From contig JAOTOM010002891.1 in the NCBI GenBank assembly GCA_034440615.1, positions 7,501-71,500 of the forward strand: a stretch of 64,000 bases of DNA, in the 5' to 3' direction. The DNA comes from Ashinkailepas kermadecensis. Its lineage: Eukaryota; Arthropoda; Thecostraca; Neolepadidae. A program made the position numbers and the translations under genes. This document shows positions 42,941-53,885 of this stretch, one piece after another; positions within the stretch are counted from its first letter, which is position 1, and each line of letters opens with the position of its first letter. The notes beneath the pieces were generated by a model. It saw nothing but the letters and a program-made list of their open reading frames with translations, was not told the DNA's origin and made no database searches.

Positions 42941-43306
42941 CACAGTGGACGGTGTTCTTCACTGACATGGTCTGCCACAGTGGACTCTGTACTTCAAGGC
43001 CCTGGCCCGCTACAGTGGACGGTGCGCTCCGCGGCCCTAGTCCGTCACAGTGGACGGTGTGCTCCATGGCCCTGGTCCGTCACAGTGGACGGCGTGCTCC
43101 GAGGCCCTGGTCCGTCAAAGTTGACGGTATGCTCCGCGATCCTGGTCCGTACAGTGGACGGTGTGCTCCTCGGCTCTGATCCGTCACAGTGGACGGTGTG
43201 CTCCGCGGCCCTAGTCCGTCAAAGTGGACGGTGTGCTCCGCGATCCTGCTCCGCTACAGTGGACGGTGTACTCCGCGGCCCTGGTCCGTCACAGTGGACG
43301 ACAGGG
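42941..43306. repeat. Minisatellite, 35-bp unit x ~10.5
   Basis: Units start with CACAGTGGACGGTGTGCTCC at 42941, 42976, 43011, 43046, 43081, 43116, 43150, 43185, 43220, 43255 and 43290. One unit has lost 1 bp. A detached pair of diverged units is at 43563-43616. ORFs through the array (42926-43345) are by-products of its lack of stops. Confidence 0.95.
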
Positions 43307-43678
43307 TCGGAAAACGGGTTGTTCCTGGATTTTTGTCATCCATAGCACTATCCTTTCAAACAAGATCCTCTCTTGTTCCATTTGGAGGTTGAATGATGAT
43401 GTTCGCAAATTAATTGCTCCGTGGTAAAGTGCTCAAGATTCACCGGTAACCGCAAAGTGAGATTCGGATGTACCAGGATTTCAGGAAAATATCATCTCCG
43501 CATTATATCACTCAAAAATTGTCCTCTCATCCAGGAGTGCAAAGTATAAATAAATCCAACCCTGGTGGACTGTATGCACTTCATGGCCCTAGCCCGTCAC
43601 AGTGGACTGTGTGGTATTAACTAAGGCTTTGTATCATTTTCCCGAGCAGCATTCTGTGCATTAGTTGTCACTTTGCCG

Positions 43679-43881
43679 CATCCTACCGTTCACCTTACCA
43701 TTAATAGTTACCCATGCCACCCATGCCACCCATCCTACCGTTCACCTTACCATTAATAGTTACCCATGCCACCCATGCCACCCATCCTACCGTTCACCTT
43801 ACCATTAATAGTTACCCATGCTACCCATGCCACCCATCCTACCGTTCACCTTACCATTAATAGTTACCCATGCCACCCATG
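43679..43881. repeat. Minisatellite, 52-bp unit x 4
   Basis: Units start CATCCTACCGTTCACC at 43679, 43731, 43783 and 43835, and end in CCATGCCACC trimers. They are almost identical (one GCC to GCT change). Confidence 0.95.
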
Positions 43882-44334
43882 TACAAACATTTCCCAATTC
43901 GCCACAGCTAGTGAATCTGCTTGAGACACCGCTGCTCTCGTACATTTCAATCGATGAAGATTAATGCCACCAGAAAAGCATATTCTGTCAGCAGCCAGAC
44001 TAACCTTACTTCGGAGAGTGAAATGATTACGGTTACTAACAGCGGCGCGGTCAGAAATGCCTTTGGGTGGGGCACCCCTGTGGCCTCATTCATGTCCGGC
44101 GCGCCTGTATGAAAACTCCTATGTCTGTCATTTGTTGCTACCGTCCGACATTTTCTACCTCTTTATATTTGTCCCCGGAACAGAAACAACGAAAAAGTTG
44201 AGTCACGAAATCGTGTCATCTCAGATCATTTGAAATCGTGTCATCTCAGTCCACCCCAAGGCATGTTATCCTACTTAGGTGGCTCTGAAATCGAGTTCAA
44301 ATTTGAATTGACAAGGAGCAGCGGCATTTGGTGA

Positions 44335-44505
44335 CAGTGCCGACGACACGACACGACGACACGACGACATGGCGACACGACGACACGACAGTGCGGGCGC
44401 AATACAGGCGAAGCAGCTGACGCGCGCACAAATCGCAGGTATATGACGACAGTGCGGGCGCAATATAGCCGAGGCAGCTGACGCGCACACAAATCTCAAC
44501 TACAC
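44335..44505. repeat. GACACGAC repeats and a ~64-bp direct duplication
   Basis: CGACACGACGACACG-like repeats (44339-44392) are followed by two copies of GACAGTGCGGGCGCAATA...GCAGCTGACGCGC(G/A)CACAAATC (about 44387-44438 and 44450-44497). 44506-45500 shows no recognised gene. Confidence 0.8.
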
Positions 44506-45509
44506 TCACGAGACGACGGTGTAGAAGATGCATGATACTTGACCTGACCTTACGCCATTAACCTTGTCAGGTATATGAAAGCAAAATGCCCATATCATGC
44601 TTTTATCGTGTTCTGTATGACAGGTTAAGACGGATAAGAAGACGATAAGAAGACGGAATTTCACCTTACCTCAGTTCAGTAACCTTGAACTGCATTGACA
44701 TTTTGAGATAGCGGAGTTATTATACTTGATGAAAGATCAGTGCACTCTAGGTTTGGTGTTGCTATGATGCAACTACTGCGAATGGTGGCAGTTTGGAAAT
44801 TATGGAATATTATCCTCTTTGACCCGTCCCCAGTCAACTTAAAAGGGGACGTAAAAATCACATTGGTCAATTAGGTCAAGAAGGCAAAGATCGTGGGATC
44901 CAGACACCACTAAAGGCATAAGAGACTCCACCCTTGACCGTTCCTCGGGGAGGGAAAGGATTACTGGTACTGAAAGGGTTGCAGCAAAAAATGTTCCGGT
45001 AGCGACACAACCGTGGCCGGGGCCATGTGAATTCAACCGATTTGAAAAGTGTTTTGATTTCTGCAATCATTCCCATTTTCAGTCGTTTTGTAGTTTTTGC
45101 ATTTCCAAGCCTAGCAAAGAAACCATTCCAACCGCCATTTCCATTTAGAAAGCAGCGGATGACCCTTCTGAGAATCTCCTTGGCCGACCTTTTCGGACTC
45201 CTTGGCCTATTCTTGTCCTATCGTGTCATATTCTTGCTCTTGGCTTCGTCATTGGGTACGGACGCAGTTTTCAGATTGTTGTTATAAAAACAAGTAGTAA
45301 AACGATCGCACTGATTAATGACTGATCCATTATTCATTTTAGCTTGCATGGTGTCGTGTGTGGTGACTTACTTGACTTGGCGGTCACGGTGACTGCATCA
45401 TTGCACATGGTTGATCAATCAGAGGACATTGCTGGCAACTTGTATGCCCTTGTGGAGGCTGTGTCCCTTTCCCGACCCTTAACTCGCCCCCACCACAACT
45501 TTGGCCTCG

Positions 45510-45760
45510 CCCTCCCCAATGTTAGACACCAAGGAAATGCTTTCACCCATCGTCGTCACAGTTCAGGTCTGCTGTGCCCCGATGCTCCATTAAGGCCGGT
45601 GTGTGTTTAGACTGCATATGTGAGCTGAAACAATTTATTTAAACCTCTGTGTGTTTACTGGTGTGTGGGGTGTGGGGGTGGCGGACGGCGACGATGGACC
45701 CCAGCCCGCTGCATGAAACTGCAGTCGCTGGCTATGACTCATTCAAAATCGACACCACTG
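45510..45760 (+). repeat. Dispersed repeat, copy 2 (paralogue 8213-8460)
   Basis: It aligns with 8213-8460 as described there. It ends in AAAATCGACACCACTG (45745-45760), the putative hAT-like 3' terminus, immediately before the 50-bp array. Confidence 0.6.
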
Positions 45761-45800
45761 ACCATGAGAGTGGCACATGAGAAGCTCATGCCGTACTCGA

Positions 45801-46391
45801 TCGGCCCGCACACGGTGTGGCAGAAAGGCAGTGACCGTTCATATGACTTGAGTGACCCGCACACAGGGTGGCAGCTGGCAGTGACCGTCCATATGACTTG
45901 AGTGACCCGCACACAGTGTGGCAGCTGGCAGTGACCGTCTACATTACTTGAGTGACCCGCACACAGTGTGGCAGCTGGCAGTGACCGTCCATGTGACTTG
46001 AGTGACCCGCACACAGTGTGGCAGCTGGCAGTGATCGTTCATATGACTTGAGTGACCCGCACACAGTGTGGCAGCTGGCAGTGACCGTCTACATTACTTG
46101 GGTGACCCGCACACAGGGTGGCAGCTGGCAGTGACCGTCCATATGACTTGAGTGACCCGCACACAGTGTGGCAGCTGGCAGTGACCGTCTACATTATTGA
46201 GTGACCCGACAGTGTGGCTGGCAGTGACCGTCCATGTGACTTGAGTGACCCGCACACAGTGTGGCAGCTGGCAGTGACCGTCCATATGACTTGAGTGACC
46301 CGCACACAGTGTGGCAGCTGGCAGTGACCGTCCATATGACTTGAGTGGCACACGTTATGGCAGGTGGCAGTAACATTCCACATGGCTTGCA
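45801..46391. repeat. Minisatellite, 50-bp unit x 12, with higher-order pattern
   Basis: Units start GTGACCCGCACACAGTGTGG at 45852, 45902, 45952, 46002, 46052, 46102, 46152, 46201, 46245 and 46295, with degenerate first (45801) and last (46345) units. Variants of the second half (CCATATGACTTGAG, CTACATTACTTGAG, CCATGTGACTTGAG) recur in the same order, together with the ACAGGGTGG variant, 250 bp apart (45852 and 46102). Confidence 0.93.
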
Positions 46392-46439
46392 TACTTAATA
46401 TTGATAGATAGACAATATTAATAGGTAGCTGGTATCGCG

Positions 46440-47130
46440 CTCACTCCTCCCTCGGTGACTGTATCTCACCCGCTCCTCCCCGGCAGCGGCATCGCGCCCG
46501 CTCCTCCCTCAGTGGTGGCGTCGCGCCCGCTCCTCCCCGGCAGCGGCATCGCGCCCACTCCTCCCTCTGTGGTGGTATCGCGCCCACTCCTCCCTCTGTG
46601 GTGGTATCGCGCCCGCTCCTCCCTCAGTGGTGGCGTCGCGCCCGCTCCTCCCCGGCAGCGGCACCCCACTCTCCTCTTGGTGGTTCCCCCCCCCCTCTCT
46701 TTTTTCGCGCCCCAGTGGTGGCTCCCCGGCAGGGCATCGCGCCCCCGCAGCCTCCTCCCTCAGTGGTGGTGTCGCGCCCGCTCCTCCCCGGCAGCGGCAT
46801 CGCGCCTCCTCTTGGCTCCCAGTGGCGTCGCGCCCGCTCCTCCCCCGGCAGCGGCATTGCGCCCACTCCTCCCTCAGTGGTGGTGTCGCGCCCACTCCTC
46901 CCTCGGTGGTGGCGTCGCGCCCGCTCCTCCCCCACGGTTGCTCGCGCCTCCTCCTCCTCGGTGGTGGCGTTGCGCCCACTCCGGCCCATCGCGCCCACTC
47001 CTCCCTCGGTGGTGGCGTCGCGCCCGCTCCTCCCCCGGCAGCGGCATCGCGCCCACTCCTCCCTCAGTGGTGGCGTCGCGCCCGCTCCTCCCCCGGCAGC
47101 GGCATCGCGCCCACTCCGGCCCCGAGTGCG
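46440..47130. repeat. GC-rich dimeric minisatellite, 28+29-bp subunits
   Basis: Two related subunits alternate: CTCCTCCCTCAGTGGTGGCG+TCGCGCCCG (29 bp) and CTCCTCCCCGGCAGCGGCAT+CGCGCCCA (28 bp). Together they give a ~57-bp dimer with deletions. Overlapping frames of 150-234 aa on both strands exist only because the units lack stop codons. Confidence 0.9.
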
Positions 47131-48940
47131 GCGTTGCGCGCCATGTGGGCCATTACTAGCTGCATAATGGTGGCGGCCACCGCCAGGCCAATGGGTAGGA
47201 AGGTCCACTGGTAAGTGCTTCGAAGCTACCGAACCCCCATAAACTGCATGAACCTTGGGTTTACGGGCGCAGTGCAGAAGCCATGGTGTACATTGAATTT
47301 TACAGCCCAGCGGAGCCGGTCTGAAACGAGGTCGATAATCCGAAGCAAATTATGCGAGGCATTGGACAGCGAGGAGGTGACTGGTGGCAGGTACATCACA
47401 ATCATTTTCACAGCACAGCACGAGTACATCACAATCATTTTTGGGGATGGAATCCAAAAGCTGCGCCAGGAGAGCGTCATTAGTGCTCGCTTTAAGACAC
47501 CTGACGCTGCCTGGCGCCTGCATGGCGTCCTCCATAGCGGGAGAAGCGCCATCGTGGCATGAACGCATTTGATATCACACTTTGGAAGGTGATGGGTTGC
47601 TTCCCGAGAGAGGATGCTCACGACACGACTGCCGAGACTCACGTGGTTGAAACAGTACATTTATGGGTGAATCGGTCTGTTGTCACTATTTTATGTTGGT
47701 TGTTGCTTCGTTCATGATTGCTGGTTACAGTAGGTACTTTTAGGGAAGCTGAATATATTTTTCCCTTGAACTTACCAGTTGCATATGCTTACCTTGCACT
47801 CTTCCACTGCCATGAACAGCTTTTGACTACAAGCTGTAACAATCGCATGAAGCAGATGCCTATAGCATCCCCAATGATGCTGCAAATGGACAAGCAGCCA
47901 ACACGCTTTGTGAGACAAGTGCGTTATTTCTGCTTGTTGGTGAGGCGTCGTTGAAGATGTACGCTGTTGGCCGCGACTGTTCATCACCTCGTCACACTAT
48001 GTACTTGAAAACACGGCAATGATAATCCTGGATCTCGCGTTGGTATTGCCACACTTCACACACAATCACTCTTGAGAAATAACTACAACTTGTCGAAACC
48101 CCAGCTCTCTGTCGTGTGTTCAGTACTATTCGAGCCACATATACCTTCCAAAGCTCGCTGAACACTCCGCCGCCGTGCCATTTCTGGCCAGACTGCTGGT
48201 ACTGCAGTCCATTATTTTTTTCATTTTCGTGGGGTGACACCCGTCGCTCCTTTTCGTTCTTTTTCTTTTCTGGGTGACACCCGTCACCCCGCGCGGATTT
48301 AATCGTTGTCGTATTTCCGTTATCCGTTGTCTATTACGCTGTTTACGACGCAAAATCAGAAGTACTTGGTTCGGTGTGGAGCCTATATATACTGGTTCGT
48401 ACTTACTAGAAAAGTACTAGTTTTATGGCATTATTATAGTAGGGAATCGTATCTAAGAGTTAGTAGAAAAATGAGCGAAGGCAATAATGGCGACGGTGAC
48501 ACAATTATGTTTTTGGTTTCCATATGGTAGAAGCTTCCCATTTTCTTGGGTGGTTTGCTCCTGGGTACGTTTGCTCTATTCATTACCTATTTTTGGATTC
48601 AAGGAGTTGACAAGAAGTGTTAAATATGGCCGTTGAAGTACGGAGGCCTTTATATATTAGTAGAAGAGTTGTTTTGTTCTTGATGTGGATCACCCACGCG
48701 TGTGTAAGTGCAGTTGTGCATACATGATGTGGACATCTCTGGTGGAGCAAGGATCCATTTTTTACTACCGCACCAGGGCAGTGAATGAGCGAGAACCAAG
48801 CAGGCCCAGGAACACGGTGTGGTGGGAGTATATTGTTCCTTAGTGGATGGAAGAAGAGTGGATCGAAAACTTTATGGTAAGGTCACAGCATTTCTGGCAG
48901 GTTTGTCCAAGTGTATGCATGTTCTTTTCATTTCAAGTCC
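47131..48940. other. No gene recognised
   Basis: Plus-strand ORF 47215-47562 (115 aa, QESVISARFKTPDAAWRLHG at its end) and the overlapping minus-strand frame 47226-47660 have no recognisable domain. A 28-bp-spaced pair of GTACATCACAATCATTTT sequences (47391 and 47424) is visible, and GGGTGACACCCGTC occurs twice (48234 and 48272). Confidence 0.3.
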
Positions 48941-48944
48941 TAGA

Positions 48945-49496
48945 GTTATGAAGTCATAAAGTTATAAAGTATTAAGGCTTAATAAGAGCCACAGGGGCCC
49001 ATCTGGGTTAAGCCTCTCTAGAAAAGGTACTAGAAATGTACATACTCTCACCCCAATCAATCCCTTATCCCAAGTTCCTAGGAAGCTATATATCCCAGCC
49101 TATCTAGCACCACTCACTTGCTACTGCATAACACCCTCAAGAATCACAAGCTCCTCTCATCATACCCATTGTGCCACCATAGACAATCTCATCAGCATCA
49201 CATCCCGAAGGAAGGTGCCGAATCCACTGCTAGGCACACCCCACACAAATTCATAAAGCATTCAGACTTAATAAGAGACTCACTTGCTATTGCATAATAC
49301 ACTCAACAATTACAAACTCCTCCCATCATACCCATTGTGCTACCATAGACAATCTCACCAGTATCACATTCCAAAGGAATGTGCTGAATCCACTGCTAGG
49401 TACACCCTATATAAAGTTATAAAGTGTTTAGATTTAATAAGAGACTCACTTGCTATTGCATAACACACTCAACAATTTCAAACTCCTCCCTGTTGA
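48945..49496 (-). mobile_element. CR1-A 3' UTR with three ~170-bp tandem units
   Basis: The 3' terminal octamers (CATAAAGTTATAAAGTATTA) are at 48955. The UTR carries three units marked by ACTTGCTATTGCATAACACA at about 49115, 49288 and 49447 (spacing ~160-173 bp). The same unit is present once in CR1-B copies (51237, 58431) and about three times at 62960-63310. Confidence 0.85.
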
Positions 49497-50984
49497 TCAA
49501 CCCTCCCTGGAATACAGAAAAACAAGCCCCCTATTCTTATAATGATTGTCTATGCCGTTTTTAAAGATGTTCAGTGTGTTGCTACTGACAATGGTTCCTG
49601 GCAGCTGGTTCCAGTGTTCTACTACCCTGTTGGTGAAGAAAGACTGTCTTAACCTTGTCCTGCTGTGATTAACTTTAATTTTGAATTGATGACCTCTAAT
49701 TGCATCATTTCTGTTAAATTCAAACATTTCCCTGAGATATCCCTGTTCCTGACCATGAACAAATTTAAAAACCTCGATGAGATCTCCTCTCAGCCTTCTA
49801 TATCTAAGTGAAAACATATTCAATTTCTTCAATCTTTCCTCATATGCCAGGTTGCCTATACCATTAACCATTTGTGTTGCCCTCTTTTGTACTCTCTCTA
49901 AAAGCCAACAATCTTTCTCATAACTAGGGGACCAAGCTTGGACACAGTATTCCAAATGTGGCCTGACATATGCACAGTAAAGCTTCCTGATGACCTCCTC
50001 ACTTTTGTATGACACATTCCTCTGTATTGCCCCAAGCATTCTTAGTGCCTTCTTCCTGGCTTCTATGGTCTGTTCTGGTGCCCCCAATTTCGTGTTCAAA
50101 ATAACACCAAAGTCCTTCTGCTGAATCACAGATAGAACTTGGCCACCCATCAAGTATGGAGCCTTCATATGCTGCCTACCTACATGCATGACTTTGCACT
50201 TATCAAAATTAAACTTCATTTGCCATTTTTCGGACCACTTCACTAGCTCGTCTAAGTCTTTCTGCAGCAAAACCTGCTCATTGTGCCCTGTTATTGCCAT
50301 AAAGATCTTCAAATCATCCGCAAATTTCAAAACCTTACTGCTTAGGCCACATCCAATGCTATTCACACATATAATGAACAATAGTGGCCCCAGTACCGAC
50401 CCCTAGGGGACTCCACTAAGAACATTTTGCCATGATGACTTTGTACCATTTAGCATCACTCTCTGCTGTCTATCTGAAAGCCACAACTCTATCCATTTTA
50501 GGATGCTACCTGCAATACCATGGACCTGAAGCTGCATCATTAACCGTTTATGGGGTACCTTGTCAAAGGTCTTACTAAAGTCAAGATATTCTACATCAAC
50601 CTGATTTCCCTGATCAAATTGTTCTGTAGCAAAATTCAAAAAGTCCAAGAGATTTGTGAGACACAATCGCCCTTTTCTAAACCCATGTTGAGTATCTTGA
50701 ATCAATCTGTTTCCATCCAGAAAACTAACTATTCTATCCTTGATAATTGATTCGAGTACCTTGCAGACTAGGGATGTGGGGCTTACTGGCCTATAGTTTT
50801 CAACTTTCACTCTTTCTCCTTTCTTGAAAATAGGAACTACATTTGCCCTTTTCCAATCTGTTGGACTTTCCAAGTGAATTGGATTAATTAATAAGAGCCA
50901 CAAGGGTCCATCTGAGTTAAACCTGTAAAGGGAATATACAATAAGATGGATGCTCTGGTTACACACCATGCATATTGTGTGCAA
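49497..50984 (-). pseudogene. CR1-A reverse transcriptase, nearly intact, one in-frame stop
   Basis: The non-LTR RT copies element RNA into DNA at the EN-cut target. The frame reads PTDWKRANVVPIFKKG...NYRPVSPTSLVCKVLE...QHGFRKGR...VEYLDFSKTFDKVPHKRL...SGVP, then TAG (50403-50405). It continues in the same frame as [17 protein letters not shown]...KFADDLKIFMAI (the catalytic DD) and ...FDKCKVMHVG...VRPHLEYCVQAW...RVVEHWNQLP, ending at SREG. The stop replaces the near-universal Gln of VPQG (CAG to TAG). There are otherwise no frameshifts over about 490 codons. Upstream it meets a CR1 3'-end remnant at about 50890, so continuity with the EN part at 52.2-52.5 kb is not proven. Confidence 0.9.
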
Positions 50985-51067
50985 TGCCAGAGGTTATGCA
51001 TGTGTATTGGTATGTTTTTAAAATAATCATATATATGTATCTCTGTATCTCTGTATGTCTGTCTGTC

Positions 51068-51840
51068 TGTCATAAAGTCCTAAAGTGTTAGGCTAAGGCT
51101 TAATAAGAGACACAGGGGCCCATCTGGGTTAAGCCTATCTAGAAAAGGTACTAGAAATGTACATACTCTCACCCCAATCAATCCATTATCTTAAGTTCCT
51201 AGGGAGCTATATATCCCAGCCTATCTAGCACCATTCACTTGCTATTGCACAACACATTCAACAATTACAAACTCCTCCCATCATACCCATTGTGCTACCA
51301 TAGACAATCTCATCAGTATCGCATCCTGAAGGAAGGTGCTGAATCCATTGCTAGGTACACCCTATATAAAGTTATAAAGTGTTTAGACTTGATAAGAGAC
51401 CCAAAGGCCCATCCAGTTAAGTCTGTAAATGGAAGATACCATAAACCTGGTAAAAAGACCCACCCCAACCATCCCACATCCTGAAGAAACCAGTCCCCCA
51501 ATATCCCACACACCTATCAATCCCTATCTACCCTAGCTATCGAGCCCCATTCCCCTGATCTCTCTTAGCACATGTGGATTGAATGCCTTATCAATAATAT
51601 ACCAGCTGCATCCATGCCTGCTTAAAGGGGTCTGTGCCATGCACACTTACTTAACATAGATATCACCCCATCCATCACAAATTAGAACTCAAAAACAAGA
51701 TTTTCCTGTCTAAAAATCTGTCCATGCTACTTTTAAATACATTCAATGAGGAACACTCCACAACATCAGCAGGCAGCCCATTCCACTGATCAACAACCCT
51801 TTGACTGAGGACCTGTTGTCACTTAACTGCCCTATTGGTT
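51068..51840 (-). mobile_element. CR1-B 3' end inserted in a CR1 endonuclease region
   Basis: Octamers (CATAAAGTCCTAAAG) are at 51070, the 3' UTR extends to about 51600, and the minus-strand C-terminus (degenerate GLDQ...QQVLSQRVVDQWNGLPADVV) runs to about 51840. It abuts the EN fragment at 51842. Confidence 0.75.
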
Positions 51841-51841
51841 C

Positions 51842-52501
51842 CTATACTTCCAACATACAATGAGAAGCACATAGTGTTGTGATTACTATTACCCAAGGTC
51901 TCTCCTACATTCACATTTGGTATAAAAATTTTCCTCATTAGTAAGCACAAGATCTAATATTTAATTTTCCCTTGTAGGTTCATGTATCATTTGCAATAAT
52001 ACATTTTCCTCAAAACAATCCATGAAACTTCTTCCTGATTTGTTTAGACCTATAGTTTTGCTTCCCAATCCTGTTATGTTGAAATCCCCCAATAAAACAG
52101 CTCTCCTGCACTCGACCACTTATCTCTTCCTGCATCAACCTGTCCATGTTTTAATTCTGGTCTGGAAGTCTATAGAATGCCCCAATCCTAAATTTTGTTC
52201 CATTCTGCATAATGATATCTAACCACAAGGATTCTACTCCTTCATTGTGTACACTATCCTCTATGGAATGACATTTCATTACTTGTCTGGCACACAAGAG
52301 TATACCTCTGCCTATCCTTGCCTTCCTTTGATAAGCATGCATGTTGCAGCCTGTCAATTCAGATTCTTGCAAGTTGTCTCCGAAAATGCTTTCATTAACC
52401 CATGTCTCTGTTATGCATACCAAATCTAGCTTTTCAGACAACATATATGCACGCAGTTCCCCAATTTTGTTCCTAACATTTCTGGCATTGACATAAAACA
52501 T
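51842..52501 (-). pseudogene. CR1-A endonuclease fragment
   Basis: The minus strand reads FYVNARNVRNKIGELRAYML then LVCITETWVNESIFGDNLQE, with the catalytic Glu in ETW. It continues GYQRKARIG-like GGILL...VESLWLDIIMQNGTKFRIGAF and LPDQN (to 52151). From there a stop and several frameshifts mark the second half (about 51842-52150), so the catalytic Asp/Asn and His motifs are not readable. The nick step of retrotransposition would not be supported by this copy. Confidence 0.75.
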
Positions 52502-52545
52502 GATAAACTACTCCTTCCCTTGTTTGCAAGACCTCTCTTGATCAG

Positions 52546-53436
52546 CTACATCCCCATGACCAGCCTAGTTTCCCAATTTCCTATTGAGAGCCTCCTCATA
52601 CCTATTGCTGAGCAATTCAACTCCTCTCTTGCTCAAATGTAACCCATCTTATGCAAACATTTCAGTCCTCCCCAAAAGAAATCCCCCCACAAATCCAAGA
52701 ACCCCACCCCAAGCTCCTTGGAAATCTTGACCACCCTGGTATTCAGCCCAATGGCCCTTGGGTACCATTCTACACTTGCATTTACCATAGGGAGGATGGA
52801 TGTTACCATTCCTCTTTTCCTACTTCCTGCCAACCTACCTATCAAAGCCATATACTCTTTTATTGTTTCCTCTGTTTTTGCTCTTCCTACATCATTTACA
52901 CCAACCTGCACAATTACAATTGTACTCTCTCCACTACCCTTCATTATTCCTTCTATCCTATCCCCAACATCCTTTACCTGGACCCCTGGGAAGCAAACAC
53001 GAGTCCGATTGTTGGGGTTCCTACTGCAAAAAGTGTGATCCATATTCTTTACTCTCGAGTCCCCTATAACTAAAACCTCCCCCTCTCTATCTTCAGCTAC
53101 CTGGTCATTCCTACCTTCCTCCCTAGCAGCATTACTATCTCTCTCTTGCAGTACCTCAAACCTATTATTAATCTCAATGCCTTTGTCAATTTTCCTTAAA
53201 GCTATTCTGGTACTCTGGCGTCTAGCTACTTTCCACTCTCTACCATCATGGACCAAACTATCTTCACCCCTATCACTCCTAGACTCCTGCACCTGGCTTG
53301 CTTGGCTGACATTTCCTATGATGGGCCCTGCCACCAAACACTTCAGGCGCTCCACCTCCCTTGCTAACATATCTACTTTCCTACTCAAGTCCCCAATGAC
53401 TCCCATACACTTACACTTCCCACAGTCATCTTGCAT
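52546..53436 (-). pseudogene. CR1 ORF1 with SGNH-esterase domain
   Basis: The 267-aa open frame starts MQDDCGKCKCMGVIGDLSRK. It has a Cys-rich start, then a coiled coil (DMLAREVERLKCLV), then an acidic/basic linker. The SGNH fold follows: VLVIGDSRVKNM (catalytic Ser at about residue 127), IVIVQVGVNDVG (block III Asn at about 181), TSILPMVN, and ELGVGFLDLWG. A 1-bp shift at about 52680 moves the last motif, DGLHLSKRG, to another frame that also carries a TAA, so the catalytic Asp/His are lost from the ORF. ORF1 of many CR1 elements encodes such an esterase, with a presumed role in RNP or membrane association. The original protein would have ended near 52550. Confidence 0.85.
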
Positions 53437-53539
53437 TTTTTTCTCTTTTTTTTTTGCTGCTGTTATTACTAACTAGGTCTAGTTAAGGTAAACCTTTACT
53501 AACTACGTTGCAAAGCTAGCTAGTAACTTATGGACAGGA

Positions 53540-53823
53540 AGTTCTGTCTGTCTGTCTGTGTGTATGTCTGTGTGTCTGTCTGTGTCTGTCTATCTGTGTC
53601 TGTCTGTCGGTGTATGTATGTCTGTGTGTATGTCTGTGTGTCTGTATGTGTCTGTCTATCTGTGTCTGTCTGTCGGTGTATGTATGTCTGTGTCTGTCTG
53701 TCTGTGACTGTATGTCTGTCTGTCTGTGTTTGTATGTCTGTCTGTGTCTGTATTTATCTGTCTGTGTCTGTCTGTCTGTCTGTATGTCTCTGTATGCCTG
53801 TCTGTCCCTGTCTGTCTATATAT

Positions 53824-53857
<34 letters not shown>

Positions 53858-53885
53858 CGTATATATGCATGTATGGATGTATGTA
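53540..53885. repeat. TGTC/TGTG microsatellite followed by TA and TG runs
   Basis: Imperfect (TGTC)n and TGTGTCTG repeats run from 53540 to 53818, then (TA)n at 53820-53841 and (TG)n at 53842-53857. Open frames in all directions here reflect the repeat. It directly precedes the 5' end of the minus-strand CR1. Confidence 0.95.

Noticed and set aside
42926..43345. 139-aa ORF with repeated SQWTVCSAALVR-like motif
   Set aside because: Direct product of the 35-bp minisatellite. The period is not a multiple of three and three frames give equivalent ORFs.
45801..46391. Possible repeat-protein gene
   Set aside because: The 50-bp unit is not a multiple of three and stops occur in every frame within a few units.
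46455..47214. Long Pro/Arg-rich ORFs on both strands (up to 234 aa)
   Set aside because: All overlap in several frames of the GC-rich 28/29-bp array; absence of stops is a composition effect.
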